A stretch of 45,991 nucleotides of DNA from Nitrososphaerota archaeon (GCA_028867275.1 JAGWGU010000007.1:1-45991), one strand, 5' to 3'. Numbered from the stretch's first letter, positions 17,379 through 26,011 are shown. A program made the numbers and translations. Notes: generated by a model not told the origin, from the sequence alone.

Positions 17379-17606
17379 CCTCATCTTATCTATGAGGCCC
17401 AGACAGGTTCATTCTGACACTTTATACTCTACCAATGAATTCCTTTGGACACAGATTTGTGAAAGTCTTAGAGTCATACAGATCGATTCAAAAGTTATGA
17501 ATGAGTCCACCAAATCGCTTTGAATTATGCCAAAGATGCAAGAAGATTTTAAAGATTGGAACTTAAGACCAAAAACGACTAGTATTTTGGTGACAGTTCC
17601 AACTGA

Positions 17607-17651
17607 TATGATTTATCAGTAATAGTATTTAGATCATGCTGATAAATCATA
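17607..17651. repeat. 13-bp perfect inverted repeat
   Basis: TATGATTTATCAG (17607-17619) is the exact reverse complement of CTGATAAATCATA (17639-17651), with a 19-nt spacer. As RNA it would make a 13-bp stem, and as DNA it could be a binding site or remnant of mobile-element ends. It lies in the gene-poor stretch after tRNA-Ala. Confidence 0.7.
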
Positions 17652-17953
17652 CGTTTACATTTTAACAAATTTTCTAATAATCATCGCTTTTGGATCCCTT
17701 ATTTTTCTCTCTGACCTCATTCATGCCTTAACATATTCTCATCGAATATTTACCATCTCGTCTTTAATGATTGGATTTTTCTGGAATTTCCACCTACAGG
17801 TTAATTGGCATCTTGCGGAATAGAATCTTACTTCCGGTTCATATGTGAAAAATGCTTGTCATATGCCTGATTGTTATGAACATCCTAAATATCTAAACAC
17901 AATGCTTGACGATATGCTCATTTCCATATATCATATACTCCATAAACAAAAAA

Positions 17954-17963
17954 CAATATACAA
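17954..17963 (+). promoter_or_regulatory. TATA-like box for zinc-ribbon gene
   Basis: The sequence caatatacaa is centred 26-27 bp before the ATG at 17985, the spacing expected for a leaderless message. Confidence 0.45.
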
Positions 17964-17984
17964 CCATTCCAGTTAGTTCATTTA

Positions 17985-18350
17985 ATGAAAGTATTCAACG
18001 GTAAGACTGCGGCGGACGATTACATGTCAAGTCACACACTGACTTTTTCCACACCAGAGCTTACACTAACTAGATTTGCATTCTGGCTAGGGGACATGGT
18101 ACCTGATCCAAAAAATCCTGGTCAACAGATGCCTAGGATAATGAATTTTGTGGAAGAGAAAGATTTTGCTCCAACACCTCTAGTAGATGATGATACATTT
18201 GTGCCAACAGGTGCAATGAAAACAATGGGTGGCCTATATGGTAGCGTGAACACTTCAACTGAAGCAAACTCAAAATTTTGTCCAGAGTGTGGCTCAAAAT
18301 TATCGTTAGTTGCAAAATTCTGTACTGAATGTGGTGCAAACCAAGACTAG
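17985..18350 (+). CDS. Double-CxxC zinc-ribbon protein, 121 residues
   Basis: The C-terminal 30 residues hold FCPECGSKL and FCTECG, a classic four-cysteine zinc ribbon spaced like those in many archaeal regulators and membrane proteins. The N-terminal 85 residues (MKVFNGKTAADDYMSSHTLT onward) include a globular-looking segment and an acidic linker near DDDTFVP. No enzyme motif or membrane segment can be seen. A TATA-like box sits about 26 bp upstream. It lies tail to tail with another zinc-ribbon gene, 19 bp away. The function is unknown; a protein- or nucleic-acid-binding adaptor is possible. Confidence 0.8.
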   Translation: MKVFNGKTAADDYMSSHTLTFSTPELTLTRFAFWLGDMVPDPKNPGQQMPRIMNFVEEKDFAPTPLVDDDTFVPTGAMKTMGGLYGSVNTSTEANSKFCPECGSKLSLVAKFCTECGANQD

Positions 18351-18369
18351 ACAGTATCAGAATTTTTTG

Positions 18370-18885
18370 CTAGATTTTATTTCCACACTTGGGACAGAAT
18401 TTAGCATTAGCCTTTAGAGCAGAGCCACAGGAATTGCAGACAGGACCACTTGAGCTTTGTTTTGGCAAGAGTGACGGATCGGGTCGTGGAAGTTCACCAG
18501 GTGTTGAAAAAGCTGCTGCAGCTGAAATAATTGATGGAGGCTGGCCAGGACCTGGCAATGTAGATGCGGTAACATGTGATGCTTGTGGTCCCATTCCTGG
18601 AGGCATTGGACTTGCCATAGTAGAGCCACCAGAGGTGCGCCCACCTGCTATTTTGTCAAGCGATTTTTTTAACTCAAAGATTACCTTGACAGACAAAAAC
18701 TCTAGTGAAGAATACGATACAACATAATCTCCAAGTTTCTCAAAGAATTCCTTGTCTGTTAATTTTCCTTGCTTGTACATGGTATTAGCATCTAGAAACG
18801 ATTCATAGTATCCTTGGGTGTCATTTAGCAAATTCTGTAATTTGTCAAATAGAAGGTTTAGAGTATCAATATCACCAAATGACAT
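18370..18885 (-). CDS. Helical protein with Pro/Gly-rich linker and zinc ribbon
   Basis: This 171-residue protein has three visible parts. Residues 1-78 are helical and polar (MSFGDIDTLNLLFDKLQNLL onward). Residues 79-140 are a low-complexity Pro, Gly, Ser and Ala linker. The end (VCNSCGSALKANAKFCPKCG) is a four-cysteine zinc ribbon similar to the one in the convergent neighbour. The layout suggests a flexible adaptor or scaffold. No catalytic motif is present. It is followed on the same strand, in the coordinate sense upstream of thioredoxin's stop, by a 59-bp gap. The family is unknown to me; expression is likely given normal codon usage and a clean ATG. Confidence 0.8.
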   Translation of the reverse strand: MSFGDIDTLNLLFDKLQNLLNDTQGYYESFLDANTMYKQGKLTDKEFFEKLGDYVVSYSSLEFLSVKVIFELKKSLDKIAGGRTSGGSTMASPMPPGMGPQASHVTASTLPGPGQPPSIISAAAAFSTPGELPRPDPSLLPKQSSSGPVCNSCGSALKANAKFCPKCGNKI

Positions 18886-18944
18886 GTGGATTGTTTCCTT
18901 GACCGGTATTAATTATTTTAGATCTAAAAAAGAAGAAATGAGGT

Positions 18945-19277
18945 TTAGATTTTTGAAAGAGCGTTGTCTATCATATTCTTGTAGGAACCTTTTGATGCAG
19001 CGCCTACTTGTTGTGCTACAACTTGGCCCTTGTTGAATAATGCTAGTGTTGGTATGCTAAAGACATTGTACTTTGATGCAAGTTCATTGTTTTCATCAAC
19101 ATTAACCTTGACAAAGTTGATCTTTCCTGCATATTCACTGGCTAGCTCCTCGATTACAGGACTTACCATCCTGCATGGACCACACCATTCAGCCCAAAAA
19201 TCTACAAACACAGGAATTTGAGAAGCCATGACCTCTTTTTCCCAGTTCTGTGAATTTACAGGTTTTGCTTTATCCAT
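18945..19277 (-). CDS. trxA: Thioredoxin
   Basis: The 110-residue product is a single thioredoxin domain with the redox motif WAEWCGPCRM at about 28-37, the cis-Pro region FSIPTLALF near 75, and the ending GAASKGSYKNMIDNAL. It reduces disulfides in cytoplasmic proteins using a thioredoxin reductase encoded elsewhere. The length and motif are normal, with no membrane or export signal. It lies between the zinc-ribbon gene and the helicase on one strand. Confidence 0.96.
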   Translation of the reverse strand: MDKAKPVNSQNWEKEVMASQIPVFVDFWAEWCGPCRMVSPVIEELASEYAGKINFVKVNVDENNELASKYNVFSIPTLALFNKGQVVAQQVGAASKGSYKNMIDNALSKI

Positions 19278-19319
19278 GTATTATAAAATTCTGAATCCCT
19301 AAATATATTGAACGGTTTT

Positions 19320-20624
19320 CTACCAGCGACTTCGCAAGCCGTAATAGTTTCTATCGCCAGATCTTCTGCGATCATCTCTTCTATCATCACGTCTTCCATA
19401 ACCGCCACCTCCAGATCTACCATAACCTCCACCTGATCTATATCCACCAGATCTTCCATAACTTCGTCTGTGGCTTACCTCCCTCTTTAATGGATCTGGA
19501 ATGTTTACTGCAATTCCCAGTTCTTTGTTTAGATCTTTCATCTGGACCTTAGTTTGGCTTGATATTGCTTTGAAATCACCAATTGAAGAGTAAGATACTA
19601 ACGTGATTGCCCTGCCTTTTTCTCCTGCACGTGCAGTTCTTCCAATCCTATGGAAGTAGACCATGTCTTGGTTTGGAACATCATAGTTTATCACCAATGC
19701 AACTTTTGGTACATCAATACCTCTTGCTGCAACATCAGTAGCTACCAAAATGTCTGCCTTGCCTTTTTTAAACATGTACATTGCTTTATCTCTTCTAAAC
19801 TGAGACATGTCTCCTTGAATTGAGACTACATTGAACCTTCCTTGTTCCAGCTCATGTGCAACTCTTCTTGTCCTATCTTTTGTAGAACAGAAAACTATTG
19901 CCTGACCTGCTCCGTTTTCTTTGATGAATTTGAACAGATAGTCTGTCTTTTCTCTGTCTTTTATTACAAGAAATGCTTGCTCAATTCCCTCTCCACTTAG
20001 ATCATCTGAATCAATGAATATTTTTTGTGGGTTTTTCATGTATTTTTCTGCCAACATCAGGATTGCTGCTGGCATGGTAGCGGAAAACAATGCATTGATA
20101 TGATCTTCTGGAACCAGATCCAAGATGAATTTAATATCTTCAATGAATCCCATGTCAAGCATTGTATCTGCTTCATCAAGTATAACCCACTTTACTTTCT
20201 GTAGTTTTATGGAGCCACGTTTTATATGATCAATGAGACGTCCAGGTGTTGCAACCACAATTTCAACTCCTCGGTGGAGTTCTTGCAGCTGCACATTCAT
20301 GCTTTGACCACCATAGATTGTCACACTTCGTATTCCAGAGTGCCTTGAGAATTTTACAATCTCATCAGATATCTGCACTGCAAGCTCTCTTGTAGGAGCA
20401 ATGATGAGTGCTTGCACTCCACCTTTTGGAATAACATTTTGGATTATTGGTAGTGAGAATGCAGCTGTTTTTCCTGTTCCAGTATGTGCCTGACCTATGA
20501 CATCCTGTCCTGAAAGAAGTACTGGAATTGCTCCTGCCTGAATAGGAAACGGTTCGCGAAAACCCATTTCATTAAGAGCAGTGAGTATGGTATCCTTTAG
20601 TCCTAATTCTTCAAATTTTGTCAA
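19320..20624 (-). CDS. DEAD-box RNA helicase with RG-rich tail
   Basis: The 434-residue protein has all superfamily 2 motifs: GFREPFPIQAGAIP (Q motif), AHTGTGKTAAF (Walker A), PTRELAVQ, DEADTMLDMGF (DEAD), FSATMP, RGIDVP and HRIGRTARAGEKG. Residues beyond about 380 form a disordered tail of Arg, Gly, Tyr, Ser and Asp repeats ending GLRSRW. Such tails bind RNA non-specifically and are common in cold-shock or ribosome-assembly helicases. Translation starts at a TTG (20624). A start-less open frame upstream runs into this start and is noted separately. It likely helps RNA folding or turnover. Confidence 0.95.
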   Translation of the reverse strand: MTKFEELGLKDTILTALNEMGFREPFPIQAGAIPVLLSGQDVIGQAHTGTGKTAAFSLPIIQNVIPKGGVQALIIAPTRELAVQISDEIVKFSRHSGIRSVTIYGGQSMNVQLQELHRGVEIVVATPGRLIDHIKRGSIKLQKVKWVILDEADTMLDMGFIEDIKFILDLVPEDHINALFSATMPAAILMLAEKYMKNPQKIFIDSDDLSGEGIEQAFLVIKDREKTDYLFKFIKENGAGQAIVFCSTKDRTRRVAHELEQGRFNVVSIQGDMSQFRRDKAMYMFKKGKADILVATDVAARGIDVPKVALVINYDVPNQDMVYFHRIGRTARAGEKGRAITLVSYSSIGDFKAISSQTKVQMKDLNKELGIAVNIPDPLKREVSHRRSYGRSGGYRSGGGYGRSGGGGYGRRDDRRDDRRRSGDRNYYGLRSRW

Positions 20625-20823
20625 GTTTATTCATCATCTTTTTATTGAAACGACAGAGAAAAGTTCGATCACCTATTTCCGTCAATTTTTGTTTAATGTA
20701 GTCTTCTGGCTCTAATAACTCTTTCCAAAATATTGAAAAAATTTCTGTTATTTTTGGAAATTGTATAATCTCTTGCTCTGATATGTGGCATAGAGTTGAC
20801 CCATCAAAATGATATATACATAA
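20611..20823 (-). pseudogene. Possible start-less gene remnant upstream of helicase
   Basis: This frame is open for about 70 codons and ends TGA at 20611-20613, overlapping the helicase start by 14 bp. Its translation (including ITEIFSIFWKELLEPEDY and KLTEIGDRTFLCRF) looks like real protein. However no ATG, GTG or TTG occurs in the first two thirds, and an in-frame stop precedes it at 20824-20826. It may be the 3' end of a decayed gene, or chance. Confidence is low. Confidence 0.25.
20811..20819 (+). promoter_or_regulatory. TATA box for zinc-ribbon/PRC-barrel gene
   Basis: The run gatatatac at 20811-20819 lies about 35 bp before the ATG at 20850. Transcription would begin a few bases before that codon, allowing a very short leader. 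Confidence 0.5.
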
Positions 20824-20849
20824 TTATCTGAGATTTATGTGATTATAGT

Positions 20850-21560
20850 ATGAGCAGCGAGCTTCGATTGAAAAAACTCAGAGGATCTGGAGGTTTTATC
20901 ATGGCTACAGTAAATGATGATCAACAAAGAAAGGGCAATCTTGGTGGACCAGATTTGTTTCTTGCTCCAGTTGGCCGTCTTGATTCAGAAAAGATTTCCA
21001 AGCATTATTGCAATACATGCGAGAAAGAGTATGAGGGAAGTCCAAAGATCGAATATGAAAATCCTAATGAAATAGTGGCAGAAAATCTTGTCCTCCTAGA
21101 GAAGGGACAATACATTTGTACTACATGTGGTTCTATTCTTGCGGAATACAGAAACTTTAGCAAGCCAGACGAGGCAGCGTCAGTTGGAGCTGCAATACCT
21201 GTAACTAATACAAATGTTGCAACACCACAACCAGCTCAGAGTTTTGAATTGCAAGAGAAACCCAAAGCTGCCGGTGTAAAGACATTCAGTTCCATCACAG
21301 GTCTAGGAGTTTATGATACTGAAGCAAGAAAGGTGGGAATTGTCAAGGAAATGGGAATTCAGCCAGATCAGTCAAGCATAGTGCTGGTTGTGACAAGAAA
21401 TGATGGAACAGATGTCACAATAAAGTGGGATGACATACGAAAGATTGGAGAGGTTGTATTGCTTGGGAGCTTGCTTGAAAATAATTTAAAATGCAAGTGT
21501 GGTTACACGAACAGTCAAGGCTCAAAGTTCTGCGAAAGCTGTGGTAACAAATTAAAGTAA
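20850..21560 (+). CDS. Protein with two zinc ribbons and a PRC-barrel-like domain
   Basis: The 236-residue product begins with a treble-clef-like zinc site (YCNTCEKEYEG at about 53-60 and ICTTCGSILAEYR at 90-102). A Pro/Ala/Thr/Asn linker (about 110-150) leads to a PRC-barrel-like beta domain (ITGLGVYDTEARKVGIVKEM to about 205), and the end is a zinc ribbon CKCGYTNSQG..FCESCGNK. PRC barrels bind protein partners in RNA processing, photosynthesis and, in CdvA, archaeal division. The fit to CdvA is not specific because CdvA has no zinc ribbons. An internal ATG at 20901 is an alternative start. It precedes signal peptidase by 53 bp on the same strand. Confidence 0.75.
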   Translation: MSSELRLKKLRGSGGFIMATVNDDQQRKGNLGGPDLFLAPVGRLDSEKISKHYCNTCEKEYEGSPKIEYENPNEIVAENLVLLEKGQYICTTCGSILAEYRNFSKPDEAASVGAAIPVTNTNVATPQPAQSFELQEKPKAAGVKTFSSITGLGVYDTEARKVGIVKEMGIQPDQSSIVLVVTRNDGTDVTIKWDDIRKIGEVVLLGSLLENNLKCKCGYTNSQGSKFCESCGNKLK

Positions 21561-21613
21561 ACCAATCATTGTTAAGCAAGATTTATCTTACGATTTTAGA
21601 GAATGTAGAATAA

Positions 21614-22270
21614 TTGAATAAACTTTCTCTCAAGTCAGGCATCGTAAAGGATATCATAATTGTAGTAATCGGCATTGCAATAATTTGGATTGGTCTTCGA
21701 GTAGCTTTTGGTACAGAAAATCCATTTTATGTAGTGTCAAGTGGGAGCATGATACCAAACCTAGAAATCTTTGATGTGATTGTGGTTCAGGGACATGTTA
21801 ATTTTGATCAATTAAAAGTTGGAGATATCATAGTGTTCAACAGGCCAGACGGACATGATAAGGTCATAGTTCACAGAGTTGCTGAGATACTAAACAAGGA
21901 CCCTCTTGTAATTAGGACAAAAGGAGATGCAAATCCTGGATCCATACCCGGAACGGACTTTCCAATAACAAAAAATGACTATATTGGAAAAGTGGTCTAT
22001 GTCGTCCCACAGATAGGCTATGTAACAAGGATACTCACGCCTCCAATCAACTACATCATAATAGCTGTCATAGTAGGCATAATGCTAGTAAAACAATTTG
22101 GCAAGCCAAAATCCACAGATGGCATATCTGGCAATGATCAGGACAAGATAGATTCAGATGAATCTGGAATTAGTGCAGACAAGAGTTTGTCAAGTGACAA
22201 ATCATATCTTACAAATGATTCAGACGAGTCAACAAACAAGTTTCAGGATAAAGATTCAGAATCTAAATAA
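21614..22270 (+). CDS. Type I signal peptidase, archaeal Ser-His type
   Basis: The 218-residue membrane protein has an N-terminal transmembrane helix (IIIVVIGIAIIWIGLRVAF), then YVVSSGSMIPNL with the catalytic Ser and KVIVHRVAEI where His takes the place of the bacterial Lys, as in archaeal and ER signal peptidases. TKGDANPGSIPGTDFPI is the third conserved box with the acidic residue. A second hydrophobic segment (YIIIAVIVGIMLV) precedes an acidic, Ser- and Asp-rich tail. It cuts signal peptides on the outer face of the membrane. Translation starts at TTG (21614). Confidence 0.93.
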   Translation: MNKLSLKSGIVKDIIIVVIGIAIIWIGLRVAFGTENPFYVVSSGSMIPNLEIFDVIVVQGHVNFDQLKVGDIIVFNRPDGHDKVIVHRVAEILNKDPLVIRTKGDANPGSIPGTDFPITKNDYIGKVVYVVPQIGYVTRILTPPINYIIIAVIVGIMLVKQFGKPKSTDGISGNDQDKIDSDESGISADKSLSSDKSYLTNDSDESTNKFQDKDSESK

Positions 22271-22278
22271 ATTGATTA

Positions 22279-23778
22279 TTATCGCATCTTGAACACACGC
22301 TGGAAATAATCAGATTGTTCAGATTCTGCTTCAGAATTTTCTTTAATGCTTGCAAGATTTTTAGCTAGTTTTTTCTTGTATTCAAGCTGCATTTGGCGTG
22401 CAATCTGGATTCTCTGAGCTTGTGGAGAACCTGCTCCATGCATTGATTCGGTGAGATATCCTACTGCATTTCTGCCTAGTGTCATATTTTCAATTAGCCT
22501 CAAAATTCTAATTCTGTTTTCAACATCTACTCCTTTTCGTCCCTTAAGATACTTTTTCAGTATCGGGCCTGTTGTTGGATTTTTTAAATCTTTTTCAGAT
22601 GGAAGTGTGACTACAAGACCGCCTGCAATATCTTGTGCCAGTCTGCCAATTTCATATGGAAATCTAGTCACGTTATGCTTGGTGACATTTGCTAGCATGT
22701 CATCATTAAGCCAGACACCAGATTTGGTGCGATGAGCCTGAGATGATGAAGCAATTCCAGATGCATATATGGTTTCATTGAGATGAGTCATTTCGACTAG
22801 TTTATCCCGTATGTGAGAAACATCTGGAACTCCGTTGTAATCAGCAATTGCAGCAGCTGCGCCAATTAAAACATCACCCAGACCTGTCTTGCATACATAA
22901 CTTCTTCTGTGATAACACGTAAATCGTTCTACAAGCATTGCAGCAAATTCATACTCACCAAACATGAATACTTTGTCCCATGGAATGAACACTCGATCAA
23001 AAACCATGAGTGCCTCTTGACCTGCAAATTTTGCGTTTCCTGCATCAATATCTCCACCTTCCATGCTTCTTGTGTCACAGGACTGGCGCCCGTAGATGTA
23101 TGTGATTCCAGGAGAATCGGCAGGCATTGCACCAACCACTGCATAATCCTTGTCGCCTTCCAACAATCTCATGGTGGGCATTACTATTATCCAGTGTGAG
23201 TTGATGCAACCAGTCTGGTGAGCCTTGGCACCTGTAACAAATATTCCCTTGTCATTTTTTTCTACTACATGTAAGAATACATCTGGATCTTCCTGCTGAT
23301 GTGGTGCCTTGCTTCTGTCTCCCTTTGGATCAGTCATGGCACCTCCAATGACAAAATTCTCTTGCTGGATCATTTTGATAAAATCGACTAGCCGTTTGTG
23401 ATAATTGGTCTTGTATTTTTCATCAATTTCAAAAGTAACAGAATACAATGAATTTAGTGCATCCATTCCCACACATCTTTGAAAACATGTTCCAGTGAGT
23501 TGGCCAAGTTTTCTCTGCATTTTATTTTGGTTTACCAGATCATCTGCACTTTCTGCAATATGCAAAAATCTGTTGACTTGCAAACCGGTTATGGATGATT
23601 TTGCAGTTGCCATCTCGGCTTCCTTTTCTGCCAGATCGTATGTTTCAGCCACTGCATTTATCGAGGGCCTAATCATCGGATGATCTACAGGTTCTTTTAC
23701 AAGTTCACCAAAAAGGTAGACTTTCAGGTCACGGCCCCTGAGACTTTGGATGTACTCAGCAGCTGTCTTAATTGGCAT
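22279..23778 (-). CDS. abfD: 4-hydroxybutyryl-CoA dehydratase
   Basis: From ATG at 23778 the protein is 499 residues, starting MPIKTAAEYIQSL; a TTG at 23799 is in frame but adds seven residues and is less likely. Cluster ligand motifs are CFQRCVG (the two Cys of CxxxC) and YHRRSYVC (His and Cys). SMHGAGSPQAQRIQI near the end and the DPKGDRS flavin-binding region match the family. The FAD/[4Fe-4S] enzyme converts 4-hydroxybutyryl-CoA to crotonyl-CoA, the key step of the hydroxypropionate/hydroxybutyrate CO2-fixation cycle of ammonia-oxidising archaea. It sits 54 bp downstream of the fused CoA ligase gene on the same strand, with its own TATA box between. Confidence 0.95.
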   Translation of the reverse strand: MPIKTAAEYIQSLRGRDLKVYLFGELVKEPVDHPMIRPSINAVAETYDLAEKEAEMATAKSSITGLQVNRFLHIAESADDLVNQNKMQRKLGQLTGTCFQRCVGMDALNSLYSVTFEIDEKYKTNYHKRLVDFIKMIQQENFVIGGAMTDPKGDRSKAPHQQEDPDVFLHVVEKNDKGIFVTGAKAHQTGCINSHWIIVMPTMRLLEGDKDYAVVGAMPADSPGITYIYGRQSCDTRSMEGGDIDAGNAKFAGQEALMVFDRVFIPWDKVFMFGEYEFAAMLVERFTCYHRRSYVCKTGLGDVLIGAAAAIADYNGVPDVSHIRDKLVEMTHLNETIYASGIASSSQAHRTKSGVWLNDDMLANVTKHNVTRFPYEIGRLAQDIAGGLVVTLPSEKDLKNPTTGPILKKYLKGRKGVDVENRIRILRLIENMTLGRNAVGYLTESMHGAGSPQAQRIQIARQMQLEYKKKLAKNLASIKENSEAESEQSDYFQRVFKMR

Positions 23779-23801
23779 GTCAGCTAATACCCTTTGCAAG
23801 T

Positions 23802-23811
23802 AATATAAATA
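23802..23811 (-). promoter_or_regulatory. TATA box for abfD
   Basis: On the minus strand the run TTTATATTAC lies about 24-33 bp upstream of the ATG at 23778. This supports that codon as the start and allows abfD to be transcribed apart from the ligase gene. Confidence 0.5.
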
Positions 23812-23832
23812 TTATAACAAAATTGTTGTTCT

Positions 23833-25938
23833 TTAAGCAAGCCCAATTCTTACGTCAACTACTTTGCAGCCTTTGCCCTTTTCGAACACAAGAACTGGGT
23901 TCATGTCAAGCTCTTTTATTTCTTGGAAATCAGTCACTAGCTGAGAGATTCGTTGTATACAGTCTGCAAGTTTTTTGACATCGGATGGTTTCTCTCCTCT
24001 GACACCCTGCAACAACTTGTTTGTTTTAATTGATGATATCATTTCATCTGCTTCAGCATCTGTAACAGGAGCAACCCGGAATGTGACGTCTTTTAGTACT
24101 TCGACATAGATTCCACCCATGCCAAACATAACTACAGGCCCAAATCCTGGTTCTTGCTTTGAGCCCACGATGGTCTCTTTTCCGCCTTTTACCATCTCTT
24201 GAACCAATACGCCCTTGATGATGGCTTTCTTGTCATATTTTTTTGCATTTTTTATTATTTCTTTAAAGGCCTTTTTGACTTCTTGAGGAGTCTTCAATCC
24301 CACCTTAACTCCACCGGCATCAGACTTGTGAATAATTTGTGGTGAAGCTATTTTCATTACAACTGGATAACCAATTTTTTTTGCTGCAACTGTTGCCTCT
24401 TTCTCTTTTGCAGCAAGAATGCTTTTTGGTACAGGAAAACCGTATGCTTTCAAAACTTCTTGTCCTTCTTCTTCTAACAAGTTCTTCCTTCCCTCAGATT
24501 TTACCTTGGCAAATATTTGTTCTACTTTTTGCTTGTTTACTTTGAATTGTTGTATCTTTCCTTCGGATGTTTGAGACCATTGAGCAAATCTCAGCATTGC
24601 CTTGAGCGCACGTATTGCCTTTTCTGCATAGTCGTAATATGGAACACCCCCTTCTGCTAGAATTTCTTTATTCTTCATTCCCTCATCAAGGCCCATCAGA
24701 CTTGCAAGAATTGTTTTATTGTATTTTTTTGATGCGCTGACAACTACCTCTGCAAGTTTATTGTAATCAAGTGTAGCAGATGGGGTACACATTGTTATGA
24801 CTGAGCCAGTATTTGGATGAGCAAGTACAAGATTTAACACATGATCAAATCTGTTAAAATCAGCATCGCCCACTATGTCTACTGGATTTCTAGAAGTTCC
24901 CCACGGAGGAATAACTGCATTTATCTGGGGTCTAATGTCCTCAATATTTGCCATCTTTATCCCCATTCTTGAGCAGGCATCAGTAGAAATTATTGCCGGC
25001 CCTCCGGCATTTGATACAATGACCAAGTCTCCCTTGGAAGGCAGTGGTTGCTTTGAAAAGGCAGTTGCATAATCAAACAATTCTTCCATGGTGTCAACCC
25101 GTATTGCGCCTGATTGCGTTAGCAGTGCATCATAAATTTCATCAGAGCCCATGAGTGCACCAGTATGAGACATGGCTGCTTTTGCGCCCTCGGGGCTTCG
25201 GCCAGATTTTAAAACCAGCACAGGCTTTTTTATTTTATTTAATCTGGTAATTTGTTTGCATATTTTCAAGAATTCTCTTCCATTAGTCATATCTTCAAGA
25301 TACATTACAATGACCTTTGTCTGCTCGTGCTCTGCAAGCATTTTCAGGATATCAACTTCGTTTAGGTCGACTTTGTTTCCCATACTGATTACAGAGGAAA
25401 ATCCTATTCCCTGAGCACTTGCATCCTCAACCAGTGCTGCACAAATAGCTCCACTTTGTGATACAAGTGCAATTCCTCCAGACTTGGGAGTCACTTTGAG
25501 AAAAGTTGAATTCATCATTGTTTGAGGTGCTAAATTCATCACACCAAGACAGTTGGGTCCTATGATTTTGATATTATATTGCTTGGCAATTTCTGCAAGC
25601 TTTCGTTCAAGCTTTGCGCCCTCTTCGTTGACTTCTTTGAATCCAGCTGTTATTACAATTGCTCCCTTGATTCCCTTTTTGCCACACTCTTCAAGCACTG
25701 CAGGAACAACATCATTTTTTGTAACCACAACTGCAAGATCTATTTCCTCTGGAACATCCAGAACGGTTTTGTACGCTTTTTTATCAAATACAGTTTCCCT
25801 CGTAGGACTGATTGGAAGGATCTTTCCAGTATACCCCTTTAGTATGTTAGATGTGATGGCACGTCCCACACTTCCTTCTTTATCAGAAGCACCGATTATG
25901 GCAATAGATTTTGGAGACAGGAAAATAGATTCGCTCAT
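23833..25938 (-). CDS. Fused ADP-forming acyl-CoA ligase, probably 4-hydroxybutyrate-specific
   Basis: The 701-residue protein fuses both parts of the nucleoside-diphosphate-forming acyl-CoA synthetases. The CoA-binding Rossmann (IAIIGASDKEGSVG near 12-25, IIGPNCLGVMNLAP) and succinyl-CoA ligase-like domains are followed by KAAMSHTGALMGSDE, which contains the catalytic His. An ATP-grasp domain (about 465-700) holds YPVVMKIASPQIIHKSDAGG. This fused form with abfD as its neighbour matches the arrangement known for 4-hydroxybutyryl-CoA synthetase (ADP-forming) of Nitrosopumilus. The 3-hydroxypropionate paralogue is the main alternative. It activates 4-hydroxybutyrate at the cost of one ATP to ADP, cheaper than the AMP-forming enzymes of Sulfolobales. 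Confidence 0.9.
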   Translation of the reverse strand: MSESIFLSPKSIAIIGASDKEGSVGRAITSNILKGYTGKILPISPTRETVFDKKAYKTVLDVPEEIDLAVVVTKNDVVPAVLEECGKKGIKGAIVITAGFKEVNEEGAKLERKLAEIAKQYNIKIIGPNCLGVMNLAPQTMMNSTFLKVTPKSGGIALVSQSGAICAALVEDASAQGIGFSSVISMGNKVDLNEVDILKMLAEHEQTKVIVMYLEDMTNGREFLKICKQITRLNKIKKPVLVLKSGRSPEGAKAAMSHTGALMGSDEIYDALLTQSGAIRVDTMEELFDYATAFSKQPLPSKGDLVIVSNAGGPAIISTDACSRMGIKMANIEDIRPQINAVIPPWGTSRNPVDIVGDADFNRFDHVLNLVLAHPNTGSVITMCTPSATLDYNKLAEVVVSASKKYNKTILASLMGLDEGMKNKEILAEGGVPYYDYAEKAIRALKAMLRFAQWSQTSEGKIQQFKVNKQKVEQIFAKVKSEGRKNLLEEEGQEVLKAYGFPVPKSILAAKEKEATVAAKKIGYPVVMKIASPQIIHKSDAGGVKVGLKTPQEVKKAFKEIIKNAKKYDKKAIIKGVLVQEMVKGGKETIVGSKQEPGFGPVVMFGMGGIYVEVLKDVTFRVAPVTDAEADEMISSIKTNKLLQGVRGEKPSDVKKLADCIQRISQLVTDFQEIKELDMNPVLVFEKGKGCKVVDVRIGLA

Positions 25939-26011
25939 TTTAACGAGATGGACTCAAATGTATTTGTATAATAAGTTTATCCAAGAAAAGCACCTGATCC
26001 CAAACATCAGA

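Larger units (their letters stand above)
17379..17984. other. Gene-poor spacer of about 606 bp
   Basis: No gene is convincing here. One 31-codon frame at 17527-17622 begins MPKMQEDFKDWNL, but lacks a promoter-like signal and is not called. The right part contains TATA-like sequences and leads into the zinc-ribbon gene. A 13-bp perfect inverted repeat lies inside and is listed separately. Nothing resembles RNase P, SRP RNA or a rRNA. Confidence 0.5.

Noticed and set aside
17527-17622. 31-codon frame in the spacer after tRNA-Ala
   Set aside because: No TATA-like box at the right distance, no recognisable motif, and its end overlaps one arm of the inverted repeat.
20850-21560. CdvA cell-division protein
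   Set aside because: A PRC-barrel-like region exists, but zinc ribbons on both sides and no CdvA coiled coil argue against it.
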